Origin: Angelakisella sp.
GTDB taxonomy: Bacteria; Bacillota; Clostridia; Oscillospirales; Ruminococcaceae
Length of the DNA stretch: 64,000 nucleotides
Assembly: GCA_020025195.1 (NCBI GenBank)
Contig: JAHHSN010000003.1
Coordinates: forward strand, 1 to 64,000
Direction of reading: 5' to 3'
The position numbers were made by a program, and so were the translations under genes. Below the pieces are notes generated by a model. That model ran no database searches and was not told the origin of the DNA. It was given only the letters and a program-made list of their open reading frames with translations. This document shows positions 6,201 through 15,213 of this stretch, in pieces. Each line of letters starts with the position of its first letter. Within the stretch, counting starts at the first letter, position 1.

Positions 6201-7733
6201 ATGCGAAAAGTATTTAAGTTTCTTTTCAGCCGAATCGTCTTTTTCTCGCTGCTGATCGTGCTTCAGGCGGCAGTGCTCGTCTACTTTCTGGTGGATTTCA
6301 GCACCTATTCCCGCACCGTTTATCTTGTCTGCTATATCGTCAGCATCGCGGCTGTACTCTGGCTCATCACCAAGGATGACAATCCCTCCTATAAAATAGC
6401 ATGGATCATCCTCATCATGGCGCTGCCCATCCTGGGCGGGCTGTTCTATCTGTTCTTCGGCAACAAAACCCTGCCTCTCGGCACCCGCCAAAAGCAGCAG
6501 AAGCACCGGGAGTCAGAACCCGCGCTCTACCGCGCCCCCAGCGGTGCCACGGCGGAGTTCCGCGCGGCCTGTCCCGAATATACGACCGAGGCAGACTACA
6601 TCAGCCGGATCTCCGACTTTCCGCCCTTTCAGAACACCGCCATCACCTACTGCCCCCTCGGAGAAGACTTCTTCCTGCACCTCCGGGAGGAGCTGCCCAA
6701 GGCGGAAAAGTTCATCTTCATGGAGTATTTCATCATTGAAAAGGGCGTCATGTGGAAAACCATTCTGGAGATCCTCAAGGAGCGCGCAGCGGCAGGCGTG
6801 GAGGTCTGCGTCATGTATGACGACTTCGGCTGCATCCAGCGTCTCCCGCTCAGCTATGTGAAGGAGCTGGAATCCTACGGCATCAAGGCGGCGGTCTTTA
6901 ACCGCTTCCGCCCCTCCATTGATCCCAGCCTCAACTACCGCGACCACCGCAAAACCTGCGTCATCGACGGCAAGGTGGGCTTCTGCGGCGGTCTCAATCT
7001 CGCGGATGAATACATCAACGCCGTGGATCGCTTCGGGCATTGGAAGGACACCGCCGTTATGCTGCGCGGCGAGGCGGTGCAGAATCTCACCAGAATGTTC
7101 CTGCAGGTCTTTACCATGGTGTGCCCCGACTCTCTGAATCGCCCGCATGAGGAATATCTCCGCACCGAGCCGGTGGAGGCGGAGGGCTTTGTGCAGCCCT
7201 ATGCCGACTCCCCCCTCGACAGCTTCAATGTGGCGGAAAGCGTCTATATGCAGATCATCAACCGCGCCAACCGCTATGTCTATATCACCACCCCCTATCT
7301 CATTCTGGACAACGAGATGGTGACCTGCCTCAAAATGGCGGCGGAAAGCGGCATCGACGTCCGCATCATGACCCCGCACCACCCCGACAAGTGGTATGTC
7401 CACATGGTAAGCCAGTCCTATTACCAGACCCTCATCAACAGCGGTGTCAAGATCTATGAGTACCTGCCGGGCTTTGTACACGCCAAGATGTTTGTGAGCG
7501 ACGACGCCTGCGCCGTGGTCGGCACCGCGAACCTCGACTACCGCAGCCTCTATCTTCACTATGAGAATAACGTCATCTTCTACCACCACCCCGCCGTGAT
7601 GGATGTAAAGAAGGACATTGTAGAGACCTTTGAGAAGAAATGTCACCTTATGACCATCGAGGAGCTGCAAAGCAAGATCCGCGGCAAAAAGATTCTGGTG
7701 GCGCTCCTCAAGCTCTGGGCGCCCCTCATGTAA
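6201..7733 (+). CDS. cls: Cardiolipin synthase
   Basis: This 510-residue membrane enzyme joins two phosphatidylglycerols into cardiolipin. Two N-terminal membrane spans (about residues 10-30 and 38-56) and a third hydrophobic segment ending in FYLFFGNK are followed by two phospholipase-D domains. The first HKD motif is in YRDHRKTCVIDG, an unusual H-R-K version. The second is HAKMFVSDD, followed by GTANLDYRSL. The start at 6201 follows GGGAGGGG, and the only promoter lies just upstream of it. It is a single-gene unit ended by a terminator. Confidence 0.93.
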   Translation: MRKVFKFLFSRIVFFSLLIVLQAAVLVYFLVDFSTYSRTVYLVCYIVSIAAVLWLITKDDNPSYKIAWIILIMALPILGGLFYLFFGNKTLPLGTRQKQQKHRESEPALYRAPSGATAEFRAACPEYTTEADYISRISDFPPFQNTAITYCPLGEDFFLHLREELPKAEKFIFMEYFIIEKGVMWKTILEILKERAAAGVEVCVMYDDFGCIQRLPLSYVKELESYGIKAAVFNRFRPSIDPSLNYRDHRKTCVIDGKVGFCGGLNLADEYINAVDRFGHWKDTAVMLRGEAVQNLTRMFLQVFTMVCPDSLNRPHEEYLRTEPVEAEGFVQPYADSPLDSFNVAESVYMQIINRANRYVYITTPYLILDNEMVTCLKMAAESGIDVRIMTPHHPDKWYVHMVSQSYYQTLINSGVKIYEYLPGFVHAKMFVSDDACAVVGTANLDYRSLYLHYENNVIFYHHPAVMDVKKDIVETFEKKCHLMTIEELQSKIRGKKILVALLKLWAPLM

Positions 7734-7748
7734 ATCTCTTTTATCAAA

Positions 7749-7799
7749 AAAGCGAGACGGTTTCCCCCGTACAGGGTACGCCGTCTCGTTTCTTTTTTT
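7749..7799 (+). terminator. Terminator of cls
   Basis: GCGAGACGG and CCGTCTCG form the stem with a long loop, followed by TTTCTTTTTTT. Confidence 0.8.
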
Positions 7800-7805
7800 C
7801 CATAT

Positions 7806-7840
7806 AAAAAGGACAGCTTCCTTGAAGCCGTCCTCTTTTT
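7806..7840 (-). terminator. Terminator of the DUF975 gene (works both ways)
   Basis: GGACaGCTTC and GAAGCcGTCC pair around a three-base loop. The hairpin is flanked by A-runs on one side and T-runs on the other, so it can stop transcription from either side. Confidence 0.8.
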
Positions 7841-7850
7841 CTGTTCGGTT

Positions 7851-8888
7851 TCAGAGATCCGCGAAGTCACCCTTCTCCGGGTCTTCCTCCTCGGCAGGAG
7901 GGGCAGGCGGCGTCCAGTCAAAGGACTCCACACGGGGTTCTTCCTGCGCGGCAGAGGCGGTTTCCGGGGCGGGCTCCGGGAGTCCTGACTCGGCACGGGC
8001 GTCCTCGTAGCGTTCGGGAGTCAGGTCATCCACCACCAGCGCCTCCGGGTGGGAAAGATCCAGCTGACGCTCCCGCATCAGGTGGTCCTCAAAGAGGAAG
8101 CGGGCGTAGAGCACCGACGCCACCGCACAATAGGGAATCACATAAAAGACCGGGAAAACAAAGACACAGAGCAAAAACCACGGCAGGAAGGAAAGCTCGA
8201 AGGCCACGATCTGCCAGCGGCGGCCGCGGGTCGCCCGGACGGAGAGCCGGACGGCTTCGCTCACCTTATAATAGTAGCGGTCGCAGAGCAGCATCGTCGT
8301 CAGGAAATAGCGTGCGCCGAACCACGCCGACAGCACCACGCCGGCGACCATAAGCACCCAGCCAACGACGATCATTCCCTGTCCCGCCGCATAGGAGATG
8401 GTCTCCTTCGCGGGCAGGAGGTAGCCCAAGGTGAGCAGAACGGCGGAGGGCAGCAGCACCAAAATTCCAAAGAGGCAGGTCTTGACGCTAACCACAATGC
8501 TCATCCAGATGCTGCGGCCGAACGCCTTGTTGTCATAGGCCCAGAAGATATGCCCGACCGGCTTCCGGCAGCCGTCGGTAAGGGAAAGCGCCCAATCCAC
8601 AACGCCGAGGGAAAGAGGCACGATGACGATCAGGCTGATGATCTGCATGATGGCACTGACGACATATCCCCCGGGGCTCATATCCATTTCGGTATAGTAG
8701 AAATCCCCGGTGAAGGGATCAAAGAACGGCTCCGGTTCCACATAGCCCAGCGCGCTCATGATACCAGTATCCAGAAGCCCGAGGGCGAGGCTCACGCCCA
8801 TAAAAATAAGCAGGATGAGAGCGGCGGTTCCCCACATACCGCGGAGACTGCCGCGGGCATTTCGCTTGATGGTTTTTCTCAGCGTCAT
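7851..8888 (-). CDS. DUF975 family integral membrane protein
   Basis: This 345-residue protein has six or so hydrophobic segments between residues 20 and 275. It starts with a basic stretch (MTLRKTIKRNARGSL), as DUF975 proteins typically do. Family features are the early Gly/Leu-rich span, the central hydrophobic blocks, and WGARY-like and YYKVSEAVRLSVRATRG segments. The C-terminal 65 residues are an acidic, proline-rich tail (PPAPPAEEEDPEKGD) that is probably cytoplasmic. The family has no assigned function. It follows the histidine phosphatase gene by 48 bases and is probably cotranscribed with it. Confidence 0.78.
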   Translation of the reverse strand: MTLRKTIKRNARGSLRGMWGTAALILLIFMGVSLALGLLDTGIMSALGYVEPEPFFDPFTGDFYYTEMDMSPGGYVVSAIMQIISLIVIVPLSLGVVDWALSLTDGCRKPVGHIFWAYDNKAFGRSIWMSIVVSVKTCLFGILVLLPSAVLLTLGYLLPAKETISYAAGQGMIVVGWVLMVAGVVLSAWFGARYFLTTMLLCDRYYYKVSEAVRLSVRATRGRRWQIVAFELSFLPWFLLCVFVFPVFYVIPYCAVASVLYARFLFEDHLMRERQLDLSHPEALVVDDLTPERYEDARAESGLPEPAPETASAAQEEPRVESFDWTPPAPPAEEEDPEKGDFADL

Positions 8889-8936
8889 GGCATAAATTCC
8901 TTTCTTGTTACCATTAAACTCTCCCGGATTCGCAGC

Positions 8937-9581
8937 TTACCACGAAATCTCGAAGGCGGTGTTGGCGCCGTGCGGCATGATGCCCGCGATCTCAATGACA
9001 TGGTCGCGGTCCCAGAGGCGGGGATCCACCAGACAGGTAAAGCCCCGGCCGCTTCCGGTCTTCCACTCCTGCATGGGGCGCTGCGGCAGCCCCAGCGAGG
9101 TCATGAGCGTCGCGATGACGCCGCCATGGGTGATGACAGCCGCCTCATAAAGCTCATTGCGGCGCATATGGTCCAGGATGGCGTCCAGTGCCGCCTGAAT
9201 CCTCACCAGAAACTCCTGTCCGGTCTCACCGCCGGGAGGGGACATCTTGTTGGAATTGGCAAGCCATTCCCTGAAGTCGGGGCGATCCTTGAGTTCGTCA
9301 AAGGTCTTTCCCTCGTATTCCCCGAAGTCCATCTCGGCCAGCTCGTCCACCAGCATGATGCGGCGGTCGGGATAGACCACCTCCGCCGTCTGCAGGCAGC
9401 GCTGCAGGGGGCTGGAATAGACAAGATCCACCGCGGGGTATTCATAGTCCTCCCGGAGCGCGATCAGCTCCCGGATGCCGTCAAGGCTCAGCTCGGGGTC
9501 GGTCTTTCTGCCGAAGTACTCTCCCCGCCGGTTGGAATCGGTTTGACCGTGCCGGACAAAATGCAGCACAAAATTCTTCAT
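8937..9581 (-). CDS. Histidine phosphatase family protein (phosphoglycerate mutase-like)
   Basis: This 214-residue protein starts with the phosphohistidine motif LHFVRHGQTDSNRRG (histidine in RHG, residue 11). It continues with SSPLQRCLQTA (catalytic arginine), EMDFGEYEGKT and the second histidine in VITHGGVIATLM. These features place it in the branch that includes alpha-ribazole and broad-specificity phosphatases. The substrate cannot be told from sequence, and no cobalamin genes are nearby. A promoter lies upstream, and the DUF975 gene follows. Confidence 0.88.
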   Translation of the reverse strand: MKNFVLHFVRHGQTDSNRRGEYFGRKTDPELSLDGIRELIALREDYEYPAVDLVYSSPLQRCLQTAEVVYPDRRIMLVDELAEMDFGEYEGKTFDELKDRPDFREWLANSNKMSPPGGETGQEFLVRIQAALDAILDHMRRNELYEAAVITHGGVIATLMTSLGLPQRPMQEWKTGSGRGFTCLVDPRLWDRDHVIEIAGIMPHGANTAFEISW

Positions 9582-9655
9582 GAAAGATTCTCCTTATCTA
9601 AAAGGGGGCGGGGGCTTCCCCCAGCCCGCGGAGCGCGCGGCCCCTTATCATGGCT

Positions 9656-9685
9656 ATTATACCACGCCGTTAACTTATATTACAA
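9656..9685 (-). promoter_or_regulatory. Promoter of the phosphatase/DUF975 unit
   Basis: On the minus strand TTGTAA (9685-9680) and a perfect TATAAT (9661-9656) are spaced by 18 bases. Confidence 0.7.
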
Positions 9686-9710
9686 ATTTATCTGGATAAT
9701 CTCCATTCTT

Positions 9711-9775
9711 ATGACAAATTTTTCATGAAAAAAATATTTTGTCGTTTTTACGGTTTACAAAGTGTAATTTGTCAT
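9711..9775. repeat. Perfect 10-bp inverted repeat between divergent promoters
   Basis: ATGACAAATT at 9711-9720 and its exact reverse complement AATTTGTCAT at 9766-9775 are 45 bases apart. The right copy lies in the spacer of the XRE promoter and the left copy lies upstream of the phosphatase promoter. This suggests two operator half-sites, possibly for the XRE regulator itself. Confidence 0.5.
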
Positions 9776-9782
9776 CTATAAT
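9754..9782 (+). promoter_or_regulatory. Promoter of the XRE regulator
   Basis: TTTACA (9754-9759) and TATAAT (9777-9782) are spaced by 17 bases. Because it lies downstream of an upstream in-frame ATG at 9739, it fixes the gene start at the later GTG. Confidence 0.78.
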
Positions 9783-9831
9783 GATTTATACCTTCTGTAT
9801 TGAGAGTATAGACGATTCGAGGTGTCCCCCC

Positions 9832-10551
9832 GTGAGCAGCGAATTCCCGCGTATCCTCACCCTTCTGAGAAAAGAAAAAGGCGTAAGCCAAAAATATGCC
9901 GCGTCACAGCTTGGGGTTTCCCAGGCTTTGCTGAGTCATTATGAAAACGGCATTCGTGAATGCGGACTGGATTTTCTTTCCCGCGCGGCCACCTTTTACG
10001 GGGTCTCCTGTGACTATATGCTGGGGCGCACCCCCGACCGTACCGGCACAACCCTCACCATTGATGAGATTCCGGAGAGCGACGCTGCCGGCAAGGAGAA
10101 CAACTACCGCAGCGGCGTGCTCTGCACCCTGAATAAAAAGCTTATTGCGAATTCGCTCAATATCCTCTTCGATTTTCTCAATAAATCGGGGAGCCAGTCG
10201 TTAATCTCGGAGGTCAGCGATTTTCTGATGCTCGCGGTCTATCGGATGTTCCGGGTGGTGCACAGCGCCAATGACAAAAATCAGGACGCGCTCTTCAAGC
10301 TCTCCCCTACCGCCGCCTCCCCCTATGCCGAGGCAACCATGTGCATCTGTGAGGCCAATGCCGTCGCCATTGCACAGGATAAGCCACCCGAAGGACTGGA
10401 CCATATCACCCACCCGGAGGAGCTGCGCTTTTCCACCGAGTCGCTCTCCCGCGACTACCCGCTCTTCTGCACCTCTCTTCTCAATCTCATCAGCACTGCT
10501 GAAAAGTGTGTTCTGGGAGGAACCGAATCGGAATCCCGCGGTAAAAAATGA
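9832..10551 (+). CDS. XRE-family transcriptional regulator
   Basis: This 239-residue protein has a clear N-terminal Cro/CI-type helix-turn-helix (about residues 3-60: RILTLLRKEKGVSQKYAASQLGVSQ, then LSHYENGIRECGLDFL and VSCDYMLGRTPD). A long C-terminal region (residues 80-239) of unknown family is probably helical and used for dimerisation or sensing. The GTG at 9832 was chosen because the promoter at 9754-9782 lies inside any longer reading; a GAGGTG lies just upstream. It is divergent from the phosphatase gene. Whether it controls that gene is not known. Confidence 0.85.
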   Translation: MSSEFPRILTLLRKEKGVSQKYAASQLGVSQALLSHYENGIRECGLDFLSRAATFYGVSCDYMLGRTPDRTGTTLTIDEIPESDAAGKENNYRSGVLCTLNKKLIANSLNILFDFLNKSGSQSLISEVSDFLMLAVYRMFRVVHSANDKNQDALFKLSPTAASPYAEATMCICEANAVAIAQDKPPEGLDHITHPEELRFSTESLSRDYPLFCTSLLNLISTAEKCVLGGTESESRGKK

Positions 10552-10564
10552 ATTTTCGTTCCAA

Positions 10565-10600
10565 GGCCGAGAGCTTCCAGCTTTCGGCTTTTTCTTTTTC
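10565..10600 (+). terminator. Terminator of the XRE regulator gene
   Basis: GCCGAgAGC and GCTtTCGGC form the stem, followed by TTTTTCTTTTT. Confidence 0.8.
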
Positions 10601-10640
10601 TCTCTCCCTGCTTTCCCGGCCATTATTAACGCCCCGTTCA

Positions 10641-10669
10641 TTGACAGACGGCTCCGGAAGGAATAAAAT
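10641..10669 (+). promoter_or_regulatory. Promoter of the lipoprotein/two-component operon
   Basis: TTGACA (10641-10646) and TAAAAT (10664-10669) are spaced by 17 bases. Confidence 0.8.
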
Positions 10670-10757
10670 GTTCTATATATGATGGAAGGAGTATGGGCTT
10701 TTGGGGATGAGACATTCCGCCCCAAGCCCGCACATCCGCCGGAAAGGAGGGACCACC

Positions 10758-12089
10758 ATGAAAAAAGCGTTCATCGCCGCGGCTGCCGCCTGCTGTCTCA
10801 TGCTCTGCGGGTGCAATATCTACTCCCCCGACGTGGAATCCCTGCTTTCCGCCCCGCTCGTTTCCGACCTGCAGAACCATGTGGATGAGGCGCTGCGGGA
10901 TGTGGTCGGACAGGATATCCGTCTCAAGTATCCCCTCTCCGGCGACTACCGCTCCCCCTATATCTTCTATGATCTGGACCGGGACGGCGAAGACGAAGCA
11001 CTGGTGCTGTACAGCCTGAAAGAGGGCGCGGAGGAGCTGGTCTATCTCCAGATCCTGGACCGGGTGGACGGCGTCTGGCGAGCGGGAAGCGCTCTGCCCG
11101 GTGCCGGCTCCGAGGTGGACTTTGTCCGCTTTGCCCACTTTCTGGGCGATGGGGCGCCCTCTCTGGTGATCGGATGGCGCACGGACGATACAGAGAGTAA
11201 TATCCTTAACATTTATTCCATTTCGAACTATCTGCTCACCGAAACGCTCTCCCACCATTACTCCGAGATCGCCGTTTCGGATTTTGATAAGAACGGGCGG
11301 GACGAACTGGTCATCGCCGAAACCCCCGGCAGTCTTCGCCTCACCCTCATCGGGGAGGATGAGGCAGGCGTTCTTTCGGTGCTGGATCGTGAGACCTCGC
11401 AGTACCGCCTCACCTATCTTGCCGACCCGGTGATCGGGACGGTCGCGCGGGATCTGCCCGGCGTGGTGTTTGACGGGATGTACTCTGCCGACTGTATGGC
11501 TTCCGTCGCGGTGGGCGTACAGAACGGCTCCCTCCTCCTGCCGCAGAATCAGGGAGGAATCCTCCTTTCGCAGGACCGCTTTTCCCCCACCTTCCGCTTT
11601 AACGGCGCCCGCACCCGGGATGTAAACGGGGACGGTATCCTGGACATTCCCTCCTCCCAGCTGGCGCCCGGCTATACCGGCAGCCTGCCGGGGGAGCTGA
11701 CGCTTCAGTATTTTACCCGTTATTCCACCCTGGAGGAGGGGCGGTTCGTCCCTACCGCCACCACCTATGAGAGCCAGAACGGCGGCTTCTGCTTCCTTCT
11801 CCCGCCGGAGTGGGTCTCTCTTCTGGAGGAGGAGCGGCTTTCGGTCTTCTATCAGGCGGATGGGAAGGAATATACCTTCTTCCGCTATACCGGAAGCCTG
11901 GGCGACCACGGCGAGGAGCTTCTGCGGCTTCGTGTGGTCTCCGCCGCCGACCATCTCAACAGCTTCGACCCCTCCCGCTATTTCCTTCTGGAGGAGCGGG
12001 GACGGTTCCAGTATTATGCCCGCCTGCCCGGCATCTCCTCCCTCAGTCAGGACGCCGTGCGGGAACGGTTCCAGCTTTCTGTTTCATGA
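10758..12089 (+). CDS. Lipoprotein with FG-GAP/EF-hand-like repeats
   Basis: This 443-residue protein has a lipoprotein signal peptide (MKKAFIAAAAACCLMLCGC, lipidated Cys19). Three acidic calcium-loop-like repeats follow in its first 300 residues: DLDRDGEDEALVLY, DFDKNGRDELVI and DVNGDGILDIP. Such D-x-D-x-D-G loops occur in VCBS/FG-GAP beta-propellers. The start follows AAAGGAGGGACCACC; the frame remains open further upstream with no ribosome site. It is the first gene of an operon with a response regulator and kinase, which suggests an extracellular sensor or a target of that system. No precise family was recognised. Confidence 0.8.
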   Translation: MKKAFIAAAAACCLMLCGCNIYSPDVESLLSAPLVSDLQNHVDEALRDVVGQDIRLKYPLSGDYRSPYIFYDLDRDGEDEALVLYSLKEGAEELVYLQILDRVDGVWRAGSALPGAGSEVDFVRFAHFLGDGAPSLVIGWRTDDTESNILNIYSISNYLLTETLSHHYSEIAVSDFDKNGRDELVIAETPGSLRLTLIGEDEAGVLSVLDRETSQYRLTYLADPVIGTVARDLPGVVFDGMYSADCMASVAVGVQNGSLLLPQNQGGILLSQDRFSPTFRFNGARTRDVNGDGILDIPSSQLAPGYTGSLPGELTLQYFTRYSTLEEGRFVPTATTYESQNGGFCFLLPPEWVSLLEEERLSVFYQADGKEYTFFRYTGSLGDHGEELLRLRVVSAADHLNSFDPSRYFLLEERGRFQYYARLPGISSLSQDAVRERFQLSVS

Positions 12090-12115
12090 AATTTTCCCCA
12101 AAGGAGGTATGCCCC

Positions 12116-12820
12116 ATGGACGCACCCAGAAAAATCCTTATCTGTGAGGACGAGGACGCCATCCGCGAATTTGAAGTCATCAACCTGCAGCGCTCCGGCT
12201 ATGAGGTGGTGGATGTCCGCTCCGGTGAGGAGGCGATCCGCGTTTTTGATGAGCAGGGCGACAGCTTTTCCGTCGCCATTCTCGATATCATGATGCCCGG
12301 CGTCGACGGCTTTCAGGTCTGCAAGCACATCCGGGAAACGAACAGCACCCTCGGCATCATCATGCTTTCCGCCAAGAGCCAGGAAATGGACAAGGTGAAT
12401 GGTCTGATGCTGGGCGCGGACGACTATGTCACCAAGCCCTTTTCTCCCAGTGAGCTGGTGGCGCGGGTGGACGCCGTCTACCGCCGCGTCAGCATGACCA
12501 CCGCCAAGGCCCAGCCGGAAAACGAGCTGTGCTCCGGCCCCTTTGTGCTCAACATCCGCAGCCGCAGCCTCACCAAGGACGGCAAGAAGATCGACCTCAC
12601 GCAGGTGGAATTTCAGCTGATGGAGCACTTTATGCGAAACCCCAACGTAGCGCTGGACCGCAGCTCGCTTCTCACCACCGTCTGGGGCGACAGCTACTTC
12701 GGGGATGACAAGATCGTCGACGTCAATGTCCGCCGGCTTCGCATGAAGATCGAGGCGGAGCCCAGCAGCCCCAAATTCCTCACCACGGTATGGGGCTTCG
12801 GCTATAAGTGGACGGAATAA
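12116..12820 (+). CDS. OmpR/PhoB-family response regulator
   Basis: This 234-residue two-domain regulator has a receiver domain (residues 5-118) with acidic pocket E11/D12, phosphoacceptor D57 (ILDIMMPG), switch S85 and K107 in VTKPFS. The C-terminal winged-helix DNA-binding domain (about 135-234) ends in the typical VWGFGYKW. The ATG follows AAAGGAGGT by 7 bases, 26 bases after the lipoprotein gene. It pairs with the kinase downstream. Its targets are unknown; the operon promoter is a natural candidate. Confidence 0.93.
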   Translation: MDAPRKILICEDEDAIREFEVINLQRSGYEVVDVRSGEEAIRVFDEQGDSFSVAILDIMMPGVDGFQVCKHIRETNSTLGIIMLSAKSQEMDKVNGLMLGADDYVTKPFSPSELVARVDAVYRRVSMTTAKAQPENELCSGPFVLNIRSRSLTKDGKKIDLTQVEFQLMEHFMRNPNVALDRSSLLTTVWGDSYFGDDKIVDVNVRRLRMKIEAEPSSPKFLTTVWGFGYKWTE

Positions 12821-12861
12821 ACCCCCTCATGACAGATTATTAGGAAAGGAGGAATCGCGGA

Positions 12862-14265
12862 TTGGCTGTTCGGAAGATTACCAAGCGCTGGCTGCGCAAT
12901 AACTTCGGCCTGATCGTCGTCATCATGATCGTTATGGTGGCGGTCGTCTCCATCGCGATGCACTCCTTCTATTATAGCAGCGCCTACCAGTATGTTCAGG
13001 CACGGGCGGAATCGGTCGCCTCCAAGCTGGAGAACACCGCCAACAACGCCGGTCTGGACTTTAAGGCGGAGCTTCGCGCCCTCATCGAGGACTTCCAGTA
13101 CAAGGACCGCATGGAGCTGATGGTACTGGATCAGAACGGAACGGTGGTCCTCACCTCCAGCGGGTTCCTGCCGCAGGAGGAGGAGATGGAGGATCTCACC
13201 GCCGCGCTCCAGTCGGAAAACGGCATCGGGCAGCACATCGGGCATTGGGGCAAGCAGAAGATCATGGCGGTCACGATGCTCTCCGATTTTCTGGAGGAGG
13301 ACGTCATGGGGATGCGCTATGTCATCTCGATGAACGAGGTGGATCAGCAGATTATGATGCTCATCCTCTTTACCCTGCTGCTCGCGGTGGCCATCCTGCT
13401 CTTTGTGCTTTATACCAGCTCCTACTTCATCAATTCCATCATCGTCCCGGTGGGCGAGGTCAGCAAGACCGCCCGCCAGATCGCTCAGGGCGACTTTGCC
13501 GTCCGTCTGGACGCCCAGAATGATGACGAGATCGGGGAGCTTTGCGCCTCCATCAATAATATGGCGGAGGAGCTTTCCAATTCGGAACAGATCAAAAACG
13601 ACTTTATCTCCTCGGTCTCCCATGAGCTTCGCACCCCCCTCACCGCCATCCGCGGCTGGGGCGAAACGCTGCTGGCGGATGACGACCTTGACCCCGTGAC
13701 CCGCCGCAAGGGCATGCAGGTCATCATGGGCGAGACCGAGCGCCTTTCCCAGATGGTGGAGGAGCTTCTGGACTTCTCCCGCATTCAGGGCGGGCGCATG
13801 GTGCTCTCCCGCTCCAATCTGGACGCGGTGGCGGAGCTGAGCGACGCCGTTCTCATGTTTACCGAGCGCGCCAAACGCGAAAACAAGGCGCTTTGCTACG
13901 AGGAGCCGGAGGGCTTCGCGGCAGTCTATGCCGACCGCAACCGCCTCCGTCAGGTCTTTGTCAACATCCTCGACAACGCCATCAAATATTCCGACAGCGG
14001 CGATACCATCCTGGTGTCGGCAAAGATCAAAGAGAAGAGCTTTGTCGTCTCCATCTCCGATACCGGCGTCGGGATCAGCGCGGAGGATCTTCCCCGCGTC
14101 AAAGATCGCTTTTATAAAGGAAAATCCACCCGCCGCGGCTCCGGAATCGGGCTGGCCGTCGCGGATGAAATCATTTCGATGCACGGCGGGTCGCTCGCCC
14201 TCTCCTCCGAGAAGGACGTCGGCACCACCGTACGCATTACCCTGCCCCTGGTTCCCAAGGGGTGA
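12862..14265 (+). CDS. Membrane sensor histidine kinase
   Basis: This 467-residue kinase starts at a TTG preceded by AAAGGAGG. Transmembrane span 1 covers about residues 15-37 and span 2 about 163-188; together they enclose an extracellular sensor of about 125 residues. A HAMP domain follows (about 189-243), then the HisKA domain with H254 in SVSHELRTPLTAIRG. The ATPase domain has the N box (NILDNAIKYS), G1 (DTGVGIS) and G2 (GSGIGLAVADE). The layout resembles PhoR/WalK-type kinases but lacks a PAS domain. The stimulus is unknown; the partner is the preceding response regulator. Confidence 0.92.
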   Translation: MAVRKITKRWLRNNFGLIVVIMIVMVAVVSIAMHSFYYSSAYQYVQARAESVASKLENTANNAGLDFKAELRALIEDFQYKDRMELMVLDQNGTVVLTSSGFLPQEEEMEDLTAALQSENGIGQHIGHWGKQKIMAVTMLSDFLEEDVMGMRYVISMNEVDQQIMMLILFTLLLAVAILLFVLYTSSYFINSIIVPVGEVSKTARQIAQGDFAVRLDAQNDDEIGELCASINNMAEELSNSEQIKNDFISSVSHELRTPLTAIRGWGETLLADDDLDPVTRRKGMQVIMGETERLSQMVEELLDFSRIQGGRMVLSRSNLDAVAELSDAVLMFTERAKRENKALCYEEPEGFAAVYADRNRLRQVFVNILDNAIKYSDSGDTILVSAKIKEKSFVVSISDTGVGISAEDLPRVKDRFYKGKSTRRGSGIGLAVADEIISMHGGSLALSSEKDVGTTVRITLPLVPKG

Positions 14266-14283
14266 GAAAGGAACTCTTGCCTT

Positions 14284-15213
14284 ATGTCTTCTGAATGCAA
14301 AAAAACATCCATCGGCGGTCAGGCCCTCATTGAGGGCATCATGATGCGCGGCCCGGAGCTTTCCTCCATGGCCGTCCGCCTTCCCAACGGGGAGATTGAC
14401 CTGGAAACCTGGCCGACCGAAAAATCCAATCACAAGCCCTGGTACAAAAAAACGCCGTTTGTCCGCGGCATCTTCAATATGGTGGATACCCTCACCGTCG
14501 GCTATCGCTGTCTCATGAAATCGGCGGACAAATCCGGCGAGGCGGAGGAACCCGACCGCTTTGAGCTTTGGCTCCAGAAAAAGTTCGGGGACGCCGCCAC
14601 CAAGGTCATCGGCGCCTTCGCGACCCTCTTTGCGATGGTCTTCGCCATCCTCCTCTTTGTGGTCCTCCCCACCGCGGTGACAACCCCGCTCCGTCCCCTC
14701 ATCAAAAACACCATCCTGCTCTCCCTCATCGAGGGTCTCATCAAGGTCATCATTCTGGTGGGGTATATGTTCCTCTGCTCCCGCATGAAGGACATTCACC
14801 GTGTGTTCTGCTACCACGGCGCTGAACATAAAACCATTGCCTGCTATGAGGCGATGGAGGAGCTTACCCCCGAAAACGCCATGAAACAGCGCCGCTTCCA
14901 TCCCCGCTGCGGAACCAGCTTCCTCTTTCTGGTGGTATTGGTTTCCATTCTGGTCGGCTCCTTCATCAGCTGGGAAAGCGTACTGGTCCGTATGCTCTTA
15001 AAGCTGCTGCTCATCCCCGTGGTGGTCGGCGTCTCCTATGAGCTCATCAAGCTCGCGGGCCGCTGCGACAATTTCTTTACCCGCGTGATTTCCGCCCCCG
15101 GTCTCTGGCTGCAGCGCATCACCACGCAGGAGCCGGACGAAGGGATGCTGGAGGTTGCCATCACCGCCATGAAGGCGGTCATTCCGGAGGACCCCAATGC
15201 CGATCTCTGGTGA
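14284..15213 (+). CDS. DUF1385 (YqhQ-like) membrane protein
   Basis: This 309-residue protein opens with the family signature IGGQALIEGIMMRGP. It has about four membrane spans (around residues 110-135, 142-163, 212-232 and 238-255), and YHGAEHKTIACYE and FHPRCGTSFLF follow. DUF1385 proteins are conserved next to prmC/prfA in many Firmicutes, but their function is not established. The prmC gene overlaps its last 17 bases, so the two are translationally linked. It is transcribed behind the two-component genes. Confidence 0.88.
   Translation: MSSECKKTSIGGQALIEGIMMRGPELSSMAVRLPNGEIDLETWPTEKSNHKPWYKKTPFVRGIFNMVDTLTVGYRCLMKSADKSGEAEEPDRFELWLQKKFGDAATKVIGAFATLFAMVFAILLFVVLPTAVTTPLRPLIKNTILLSLIEGLIKVIILVGYMFLCSRMKDIHRVFCYHGAEHKTIACYEAMEELTPENAMKQRRFHPRCGTSFLFLVVLVSILVGSFISWESVLVRMLLKLLLIPVVVGVSYELIKLAGRCDNFFTRVISAPGLWLQRITTQEPDEGMLEVAITAMKAVIPEDPNADLW

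Noticed and set aside
12802..14901. A 699-codon frame on the minus strand opposite the kinase and DUF1385 genes
   Set aside because: It spans two real genes on the other strand and its product is a His/Gly/Asp-rich shadow.
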